From Theocolax elegans (taxonomy: Eukaryota > Arthropoda > Insecta > Hymenoptera > Cerocephalidae), in contig CM047431.1 of assembly GCA_026168455.1 (NCBI GenBank), positions 17,162,183 to 17,226,182 of the forward strand: a stretch of DNA of 64,000 bases, in the 5' to 3' direction. Position 1 is the first letter of the stretch; the number at the start of each line of letters is the position of its first letter. Positions 56,113 to 64,000 of the stretch are shown here, in pieces. The position numbers and the translations under genes were made by a program. Under the pieces are notes generated by a model. That model saw nothing but the letters and a program-made list of their open reading frames with translations. It did not search any database and was not told the DNA's origin.

Positions 56113-56227
56113 TAGTGGAGATCTCGTATGCGCTTTTATGTCTCAGAGCTTAGTTCTACACACTTGTTTTTGCGTTACTGCGTACTCGCACTCGCGCACA
56201 TAGGGTCTGAATATCCTCGTCGCCAAC

Positions 56228-56474
56228 TGTACTGTATTTGGAGCGGAAAGACAATACGTATTAATTTGAAGACATTTGTAGTTTCAAATATATTTATTAA
56301 GTACACGGTGCTGATACAGTTTCGGCAAAGCCGGAGCACCTGTGAGCTGGCCTGGGGTCAGCTCGCAACTGGCTAAAGTATGATAGCGCTGTCGCCGAGT
56401 AGCCAATGTGCTACTAGCCATTTCGCGTACCTTAACCTATAGGCGTAGCTACTAGCCTAGGTGAATACATCACA
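56228..56474 (-). repeat. Gypsy 5' LTR
   Basis: 247 bp. Its inner edge (minus strand) is followed by GTTGGCGACGAGGATATTC, a candidate tRNA primer site with the TGG start one base in. GATAT follows on the outer side. Confidence 0.9.
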
Positions 56475-56479
56475 GATAT

Positions 56480-57947
56480 GTCTATTATTTTCGATCAATG
56501 TCTGCTTGTTACTGAGTTGTTTCCGAAAATATCATTTGTCCGTATTCGAATGTCTTATCGACAATATTTATGAGTTCGTGAGCTTCTGTACATATTACTC
56601 AGGAAGAAGTAGAAAAGAGGAGAGGTGTACTTTATAATATTTTTATTCGAATAAGCCGAGGAATCATTTGTTAATAAGCTAGGATGGAATAGTGCTTGGT
56701 TACAACACAATGATAGGCAAGTTAAACTCATGTTTTGCTTTTCATAATTTAAAAAATAATAAATAACACATAATAATAATAATTTATATTTAAATATAAA
56801 TATTATTTTAATAAATAAAACTTTAATATTAATTTTTTAATTTAAATAGAATAATATATCAACTATTATAAATTATTAAAACGAGAAATTATTAAATTTT
56901 ATATGAAAATATACATTAATAATTTTAAATTTCGGAGTTTATGGCGCCTATGACAGAGAGGGAAGATACGTACTTTAGTACGAGGAAGAGAGACCTTCGG
57001 GTTATGACGCCAAGGCTCCATAACCCGCCCACCCCCAACCAGTGGTGGGAAGCAGACAGAAGATCCAAATTTAACATGTCGGGCGTCATAAACCCCTATT
57101 GGGAAGTTTATATAAATCTAGTGGTAGGGAGGGGAGGCTGGGCGTGAAATGAAATCGATTAGTACATTTTTGTATTTGCGGATTGATATTGTCTTACATG
57201 TCTTTTAATGTTCATTGCCGATTATTTTCTTTTGTTTATAAACAAATACTTAATTTTATTTTCTATAAATATGTATATTTAAGTGATACATTAATTGCTA
57301 TAGAAATATTTAATATTATGTATCTAGTATCTATATTAAACATATAATTTACACATGGTCATAGTGTAGAGATATGTTTAAATATGTTGCTAGAATATAT
57401 GTCAAATTTTTAAAATTTGAACATGATCTTCTACTATTTCTTCAGAAAATGTTTTCGATTTAAAAAAAAAATAATAAAATAATCCTTGGAATTGAAACAT
57501 TTCGTTCTCAACTACTATCTCAACGAACTAAATAGTTAAACAATTCATTTTACACATTTTTCTGGAGAAGTAATAGTGCGTATACATAGATATGTGTTTA
57601 TATATATATAGTGATATATATTTATAAGCTTCAATGTATATGCATTTTATGCACTGTATAGTGATAAAAGCGTATCCGGATATTTTTCCGAACATTTTTT
57701 TCGAAAGACGTTTATCGAAAAATATTTTTCTTAAACGTCAGTTATTTCGGAAACATTTTTTCGATAACTAAATTTTGGAAAATATATTTTTGAAAACTAA
57801 TTTTTCGAAAACATTTTTTTCGAAAACTGTTTTTACGAAAACATTCTTTTAGAATGAACAATTTTTCGAAAAAGTTTATCGTCACTCTTTCTTAATTTAA
57901 TAGATTACTTGTATTATTGCGTTACTAAGTTATGATATATTATTAAA
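56480..57947. other. AT-rich interval with small TIR element and minisatellite
   Basis: 56937-57091 is bounded by GTTTATGGCGCC and GGCGTCATAAAC, an 11 of 12 inverted match around GC-rich sequence, perhaps a small MITE. 57690-57880 has degenerate TTTTTCGAAAACATT units. No gene. Confidence 0.45.
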
Positions 57948-58154
57948 TTAATTAATATTTTTATCGGTCTTACAGTCAATTATATGGGCAATCAGATTGC
58001 CCCTACTTATAATCACCCCCGAAGAATCTATAAAAATAAAAATAAAAAATATAAAATATAAAAAATAAAAACACTAACTAAACATAAAAACAAATTATTA
58101 ATAAAGCAATCTGACTGCCCCCCTGCACCAAAAATCTACTAACCCCAAATATGA

Positions 58155-58194
58155 TGTCCGACGTTTCGAGCTCGCTGCTGCTCCTCATCAGGGA
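58155..58194 (-). ncRNA. Minimal hammerhead ribozyme motif, minus strand
   Basis: The reverse complement has GTCC-CTGATGA...GAAA-CGTC-GGAC: stem I GTCC/GGAC, core CTGATGA, a 4-bp stem II GAGC/GCTC, GAAA and a one-pair stem III before the expected cleavage site GUC. This matches the Penelope-type minimalist hammerhead, which is thought to act as a dimer. Confidence 0.7.
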
Positions 58195-58415
58195 CTGAAA
58201 TGAAAATCTATTCCACACGATATTTAAACCCTCAAAAAAGCCTCCCCACTCCAAGGACCCACCCTAAATAAATTCACACCAATAAACTAAGCTAAGTTAA
58301 GATAGGATGATAAATCTTATTTAATTTACTTGACTCTAACATTAAATTAACATTCTTATCATTCTTAAATATATGAATATTCTCAAGACTAATTGTGGAA
58401 TAGATTTTTATTTCA

Positions 58416-58455
58416 GTCCCTGATGAGGAGCAGCAGCGAGCTCGAAACGTCGGAC
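58416..58455 (+). ncRNA. Minimal hammerhead ribozyme motif, plus strand
   Basis: GTCC (58416-58419), CTGATGA (58420-58426), stem II GAGC (58428-58431) with GCTC (58440-58443), GAAA (58444-58447), C-G stem III, UC cleavage site (58450-58451) and GGAC (58452-58455). One G (58427) is unpaired in this fold. All core bases of the hammerhead are present. Confidence 0.7.
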
Positions 58456-58671
58456 ATCATATTTGGGGTTAGTAGATTTTTGGTGCAGGGGGGCAGTCAG
58501 ATTGCTTTATTAATAATTTGTTTTTATGTTTAGTTAGTGTTTTTATTTTTTATATTTTATATTTTTTATTTTTATTTTTATTTTTATAGATTCTTCGGGG
58601 GTGATTATAAGTAGGGGCAATCTGATTGCCCATATAATTGACTGTAACACCGATAAAAATATTAATTAATT

Positions 58672-59262
58672 TAGTTATACTACAGTCGACATAAGTAATA
58701 TTTTATTAATATGATATATTATGTTAATTGATATTCAGGGGATAAAGGGTAATTGGGTTATTGGATGTTTTATATTTCATTGGTTGAGATTAAGGGGATA
58801 ATAGCTATATGGATTTTTGGGTATTTGGGTTATTGGGTTTCTTTATATTATTGTCGGGTCCCGACAAAAATTATATTATTATTTTTCGCTAAAAGTACTG
58901 CGTAGTATAAAATAAAATTACGATGTAGAAGACGAATCTTGTCTTCTACGTCGTTCGTTCTATTCTACGAATGAAAAATCTTATCTATATATATCTATGT
59001 ATGTACTATGGTCTCTGGAACCATATATGCCCATATATGGAAAATTAAAAATTTTTATATATATTGGCATATATTAGAACCGTCAAATCTTAGACAGGAC
59101 GGCGGCGAACTATTTATACATAATATATAGACAGAGAGAGAGAGAGAGAGAGAAAGGTAGAGAGAGAGGGGGGATTGAGAGTGGGTGAGGGGGTCGAGAG
59201 GAGGGGGAGAGGGTGAGAAATGGTGAGAGGGGAGGGGGATGGGGAGAGAAAGATATAGAGAT
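58672..59262. other. AT-rich interval with GGGT runs and (GA)n
   Basis: 58739-58850 repeats GGGTTATTGG-type motifs similar to 12229-12256. 59131-59262 is GA-rich and runs into the next LTR. No gene. Confidence 0.5.
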
Positions 59263-60249
59263 TGTGACGGAAATTGAAATTTCTTATGTTAAGGCCAACC
59301 GACGACACTTGTTTGTTTTTGTACAAATGTACAATTACGCGCGCAAAAATACGTAGCGATGAGAGCGCGAGTGTGTGTGTGTGTGTGTTTCCCACTCTCA
59401 TCCCTTTTTCGGAAAATTAGGCAATTGCCTAGTCAGTACGTACCGATCCGCCGCTCGAGGCGGACGAACTTATCCGGGCCGATCGATATATTGTTTACGG
59501 CTAACAAAAAGGCGCGTGAGGCGCAAAACCGTCAAAACCCGGATCATCCTCGCGAGGTGTGCCGCGAGTGACTATTGGTGTGTGAGTAGGACGGGAAGTG
59601 TGTGAGTGAGTGCGGACGCGATTCGCGAGACACTCGCCGCGGCACAGGGCCGCCTCTCCAACACCGCAGCCGACGTCGGTCCTCCGTTGCCCAGGAGGCC
59701 AAAGGGACACGGATCGGCTGTACCATCCACGGGGCGCATCCTGGTAAGTTTTTATTCATACTACCGCGCGCCCCCCCCCCCCTTCACGAGTGTTCGAGTG
59801 TGTGAGCTCGGGAGTGTATTCGGGTACGCCGGTACCCGAATAGCGGAGATCGGGGTCGAGTCAACCGCAGGCGAGGATCTCGATCCGGTTGACTTTCGTT
59901 ACTCCCGCCCGCGCGAAAGTAACATTGTCGCGGCACGAGACCTGGATGGCCAATTGTTAACAGCTTATGTTAAAATAAACATTTCTTTTATTTTAATTTT
60001 ATTGTGAGTATTTATTGTTCTCCCCGCTCCCGCCGACATCCTATTAATTTAAACTAATCGTGTCGAGGCAAGGAGGATCGCCCGAATCCTCCACACCGTT
60101 CGTCCCAGCGAACTCGTGTTCCTGGCGACAGCTCGCAATTCGCGATAAATTAAATAATTGTGTGCGTGGTATTGGGCAACACGGCCCAACGGTCAATTTT
60201 AATTATCAAAATTAATTAAAATCATCGGGTACGTGAATACCACGTCACA
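59263..60249 (+). repeat. 5' LTR of a second gypsy element
   Basis: Starts TGTGACGG and ends ACCACGTCACA, a 7-bp perfect inverted end pair TGTGACG/CGTCACA. A canonical gypsy primer site follows. 987 bp, GC-rich with (GT)n and (C)n tracts. The 3' LTR lies outside the window. Reading frames in it (for example 59602-60007) are composition artefacts. Confidence 0.8.
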
Positions 60250-60251
60250 AA

Positions 60252-60267
60252 TGGCGACCGTGACAGG
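60252..60267 (+). promoter_or_regulatory. Gypsy primer-binding site
   Basis: TGGCGACCGTGACAGG begins two bases after the LTR end. TGGCGACCGTGAC is the widespread primer site of insect Ty3/gypsy elements. It fixes the element as plus-strand and the LTR as the 5' one. Confidence 0.85.
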
Positions 60268-63200
60268 ACGATCGGTTTCCTCACCGATTTTAAATTAAAT
60301 TACAAGTTTGTTGTCCATCTTTTCGCGCGCGAGCAGCATCGCGGGGAAACGTGAGCAGGTTAAGAGAGAGAGAGTTGTACGAGTTAGAGAGAGAGAGAGA
60401 GAGAGAGCGCGAGATGGCGTGTGAGACGCGTCTCTATACCGGAGTATTCCCTCTCTTGCTCGGGTATCCGAGGAGAGGTGCGCACCGGTATATCGGGAGA
60501 GGGTCCGCGCGCGACCGTGTTCAGCCGGAAGCGCCCGGTCTCACCGAGATCAGTCTCTCTCGATCGTAAGCTTGACGGGAAATCTTTGCTAGCTTGTATG
60601 GGAGCGGCAAAGTAGGGAGAGAGTAGCTTGCGCCGCGGGTCGCGGGCAGCGAGTATCCCCCCCGAACAGCGCATAGGAAAGACTTCGCGAGAGCCGATCA
60701 TCATCGGCTCTCTCCGATTGCGCTCGCGAGCGGGAGTGAGAGAAAGAATCCCTAGTGGCGGGAAATGGGAGCTAGGTGCTAGGCGGGCTATACGGTGTGT
60801 GAGTCAGAGAGATAGCGCGACCGCCTAGCCCTTTCGCGTATTGAGTCTTTGCAGCTGGTTTCGCCGAGAGAAACCACTGCGGCGAATTATTTTATTCCAA
60901 TTTAATAAAATAAATTCGTTCCCGTGTAGAATCTATTTTATTATTGGTGTGAGAGTGTGTTAAAATAGATTCTTTCGGGAGAGGTAGCTGCCCCACCCCT
61001 CCACCCTTTTAAAGAAAATTATAATAATTGTTTTTTTATATACGGGTCGCGGCGATGTAATTATTGTTATTGCGTGTTCGAGATCGAAATTTTTTTTTGC
61101 TTTCTCCCCTCCCTGACCCACATATGTTGTTATATAGTAATTAGAATTTAATAACTGTGTTTATTATTTATTGCTATATATTTTATAATATTGTAATTTA
61201 TTTGTGTGTATAAAATATATTTTACAACTATTGTTTACTATTTAGACTTGTTTGCAAGTTAAATAATTAACAGTAAGTAACTTTGTGTGAATCTGCCGCA
61301 ACGTTACAATAGTTGTAATATTAATTATCTAAACTCGAGTGTGAGTAAAATAATTAAAATTATTTTTGTATTACAATTATCTGACAGTAATTACTTGATT
61401 TAATATTTGGTATTTATTAAATATTACTGTTCCCGATACTTGTAACATATTTTTGAAAATTTTTGAGTGTGAGAAAAAATTTTTTTTTATAACTCGTGTT
61501 AATGGTTTAGACTTTTTGCAAGTTAAACCATTGACGTTAAGTATCTTCGTGTGATTGTTCTGCAAAGATACGAGAGTTATAATATATAATTATTTCGACT
61601 CGAGAGTGAGTTAAATAAATAAATTTTTCTTGCATGTATTTTAATGATCGGCATCTAACCTAATATTTCGTATTCGTTATTTGCTGTGAAATTTTAATAT
61701 ATGTAGAAATAAAAAAACTTTCTTTTCTCTTTTTGTATGTTTAAATTGTATTTCCACATATTTTTACCAATTATTTAGACTTGTTTGTTAGTTAAATAAT
61801 TGGTTATAATTTTTTTTTGGTGTGTTTGAGTAAAATAATTCGGTGTATAAATTTAATTGTTTAGACTTGTTAGCAAGTTAAATAATTAAATTTTCATTTC
61901 CTTTTCGTTAAAATTTATTTAAAAAATGTAACGGGGTACAACGTCTCGCGTCGGTAGAGGTAAAGGGATCGGTTGCTACGGCACTGCCTAGTTATACTCC
62001 CTAGGCGTTACGATGTCCGTTAACAACCGCGAGATCACTTACCGATCTCGCGTCTTCGTACAGCTAAAACGTTGTGGGCTGAAAAGGACCGCAAATAAAA
62101 GGGATAAATTCGCGGTAAGTTTACCTCGGCCGCTCCTGAAACGGAGAGGGCGGTATTCGGGATAACGGGAATAACGTGCGCCGGTAATCAATAATTAAAC
62201 TCGTACTCGGATATTAATTACATATGGATTTTATTTATTATAAAGAAATATAAATTTAGTTTAACATAGAACAAAGAAATAACAAAAGCCGTATATAGGC
62301 CGCGTGAGGTCTTGCGATGAGGTGTAACCACCGTGGTTACTCGCACTTTCGCTCTCTCTAACACGCGTACGCGGTCGCCCGTCGGCTTCCTCGCCGTCGC
62401 GCGCGGGCGAGATCCGCCGATCCCTAACTTAACGATATAGCCGTAAAGAGAGAGTATTTACGGCTTCGGCGGCTCGCGAGTGGTGCACCACGTACCTTGA
62501 TTCTCCCCGCCGATGCGTTAGGCTTCGCCTGTTTCCCCTCTCTCCGTCGGGCTCTCGCGCGCGGCAACTTCGCCGTCCTCGCAGGTTCCTGGGAGTCGCT
62601 GGAGCTGTGCGCTCGATACCAGCACATTAACTCCACAAAATTACTCGTTCTTCACGGCGTGAAACCCAGAACCCGAGCAAGAATCCGCGACAACGATTCT
62701 TTTTCTCTTGCCACGAATTAGCAAGGAAGGCGTTACCGGCGACGTGTCTATGCGCGATGACTCGCATAAACTTTCTCTACTCTCCTCGGTCAGCTTGCGC
62801 GTTGGACCATTATTAGTCCTTACGCGGCTTACGCGCGGGCTTTCCCGATCACCTACGAGCTTTTCCAAACGTCACTCGCGCTCGTTATAAGGTATAGCTT
62901 CATACGCATAAGAGTATGTAGCTTACCTTTACCAAAAGGAAATATAAATTATTTCAACTTGGTAGTAACATAAATTATTTATTTAGTCCTTCTTAGACTA
63001 AAATAAATATATTTCGCTGAAAAATTGTAGTTTGGGACGACAATTAGTGAAATAATTATTTTGTTGCAAACCATACGGGATTTACAACACTTCGTAAATT
63101 CCCCTATTGTTTGAAATAATTTAATTAAATTTGTGTTTGTAGTGTAGTGTAAATTATAAAGGAAATTTTTTTTTGTTTTGGGCTTGGATAAGCAAAATAA

Positions 63201-63594
63201 TAAATAGTGTCTTGGTGTGTGTGAATCACAAGACACTGTATTTATTTTTATATTTATTTTAAAATTAATTATTTAGGCTCGTTAGCGAGATAAAAAGTTA
63301 ATTTTTATCTTTTTTTTCTTTCTTTATAATTTGTTGTTTCTGTATTTATTAATAGATTGAAGTTTTAATTATTTCAATTTCCATAACAAAATAAATTCTT
63401 TTCGCCAGTGAGGAATCTTTTGGATTATAACTAGCGAGAGAGATATTTTGGGAAATCGTTAAATTTATCATTACTGGTAAATTACCGACGATATTGAAAT
63501 ACTTTAAGGATTTTTTTTGTTAATAATTATTTTTGCTTGCAGAAGCAATTGTATAGAGTCTTGGTGGGTGTGAGTCACAAGACACTATTATAAA
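60268..63594 (+). other. Long structured leader of gypsy element, interrupted by LTR-like block
   Basis: No ORF to 63594. The sequence from 60851 to 63588 is packed with hairpins, many sharing loops with GTGTGAATC or arms ACTTG/CAAGT flanked by TTATTTA/TAAATAA. 61222-61318 and 61487-61581 are two copies of one multi-stem module. 61927 to about 62890 is an LTR-like insertion. See the finding for positions. Confidence 0.55.
61927..62890. repeat. LTR-like insertion in gypsy leader
   Basis: Starts TGTAACGGGG like 14625. It shares GAGAGGGCGGTATT and GTGGTGCACCAC with that block and is GC-rich in its second half. The 3' end is not clear (no CGTCACA end seen), nor is a target duplication. Hairpin sequence of the host leader resumes near 62975. 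Confidence 0.45.
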
Positions 63595-64000
63595 CATGGA
63601 CCACGACTGCTATCACTTATGTTCCTGTTTTGGTGGCTGCAACCTCATGCACAACCACTACGTGGACAGTTACGACCGTGACGACTGCTCAACCCGGAGG
63701 TTTTTATGCACCCGCACATTACCTCCCATTTGGGGACCAGAGAAAGAGACTTGGGTTCGCAGGCGGAAGCCGACCGTCGTACGTCACGAGGATACACCTC
63801 TAGACAATACAACAACAGGCAACCCGAGGCTAACACAACCAAACGTCAATTTGTTGATGATAGGAACGGATATGACCTTCCTAAAGACGTCAGTGTTCAA
63901 TCTTACGAAAAACCGAGGTTTGAACCGAGACGTCGTGAGACCTCTTCTAAGACTTGTGTGGGACAAGATAGAAGAGAGAGGCGTGAGTACACGACTCCAA
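63595..64000 (+). pseudogene. Probable start of gypsy gag, cut by window end, frames unclear
   Basis: ATG at 63595 opens a frame with no stop up to the window end. However, the more Gag-like readings lie in other frames: TTAQPGGFYAPAHYLPFGD with GSRPSYVT (frame +1, to about 63790), then YTSRQYNNRQPE and YDLPKDVSVQSYEKPRF (frame +2). This suggests one or two indels in a Thr-rich, then Arg-rich Gag N-terminus. The product is uncertain until the 3' part is seen. Confidence 0.4.

Larger units (their letters stand above)
51252..56474 (-). mobile_element. Ty3/gypsy retrotransposon, 247-bp LTRs, TSD GATAT
   Basis: LTRs at 51252-51498 and 56228-56474 start TGTACTGTATT and end GAATACATCACA. GATAT is duplicated at 51247-51251 and 56475-56479. 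Read on the minus strand the order is gag, protease, RT, RNase H, integrase, i.e. Ty3/gypsy. I count six substitutions between the 247-bp LTRs (about 2.4%). A purine tract (AAAAAAGGGGGAAAAT) abuts the 3' LTR, and TTGGCGACGAGGATATT near the 5' LTR is the primer site. Several stops make it inactive. A SINE sits in the RT region. Confidence 0.95.
57948..58671. mobile_element. Palindromic Penelope-type fragment with hammerhead motifs
   Basis: Arms about 57948-58216 and 58395-58671 are inverted copies around a 178-bp spacer. Each arm runs GGGCAATCNGATTGCCC..., an (AAAAT)n run, ACTGCCCCCCTGCACC and then the hammerhead core. Minimal hammerheads in flanking repeats are known for Penelope-like retroelements. 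No RT is present here, so it is a non-autonomous or end-only piece. Confidence 0.65.

Noticed and set aside
56941..57147. 68-codon frame starting MAPMTERED
   Set aside because: Sits in a small inverted-repeat block; no homology recognised and no splice or promoter support.
59602..60007. Overlapping Arg/Pro-rich frames up to 133 codons
   Set aside because: Within the gypsy 5' LTR; several frames open together because of GC content.

Overview
This window is eukaryotic, almost certainly insect, chromosomal DNA. It is AT-rich and carries an exon of the animal actin nucleator gene spire on the minus strand, split from the rest of its gene by introns. Its repeats are typical of arthropods: a BEL/Pao and several Ty3/gypsy LTR elements, PHD-finger and CCHC-knuckle LINEs, an R1-like LINE, a DD41D mariner, piggyBac, Kolobok, tRNA-derived SINEs and a Penelope-type hammerhead motif. 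The species cannot be fixed from the sequence; a hymenopteran would fit but this is a guess. There are no bacterial operons, rRNA genes or CRISPR arrays.

Layout. 33-3886: a Tc1/mariner-type DD41D transposon with an apparently intact transposase and 500-bp terminal inverted repeats. 3.9-12.2 kb: a nest of hairpin-forming elements (two copies of one 1.65-kb foldback element, one carrying two later insertions), tRNA-headed SINE copies and AT-rich filler. 12769-13259: spire exon. 13.3-18.2 kb: two small foldback elements, an LTR-like GC-rich block and a tRNA-like sequence. 18222-26025: a complete BEL/Pao retrotransposon with 5-bp target duplication. 26.8-27.5 kb: a possible three-exon host gene of unknown function. 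28.3-29.6 kb: a decayed piggyBac transposase. 30.6-44.1 kb: three LINEs head to tail, each starting immediately after a (TC)n tract. 44.1-47.7 kb: a LINE 3' fragment split by a Kolobok DNA transposon at TTAA. 48-51 kb: two decayed LINEs. 51252-56474: a minus-strand gypsy element with 247-bp LTRs, itself split by a SINE. 57948-58671: a palindrome carrying two Penelope-type minimal hammerhead ribozymes. 59263-64000: the 5' LTR, primer-binding site, long leader and probable gag start of another gypsy element that runs off the window.

No pathway is encoded. The window is a record of nested transposition, mostly into intronic or intergenic DNA. The most unusual signals are (i) repeated RNA-type hairpin modules with compensatory base changes in the gypsy leader at 60.8-63.6 kb; (ii) the paired hammerhead motifs at 58.2/58.4 kb; (iii) gag and pol of the Pao element in one frame separated only by UGA followed by CUA, a context known to favour stop-codon readthrough; (iv) the train of LINEs at (TC)n tracts; and (v) the possible short spliced gene at 26.9-27.5 kb. 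Many element ORFs are broken by single-base shifts, often in homopolymers, so some breaks could be assembly errors rather than real mutations.
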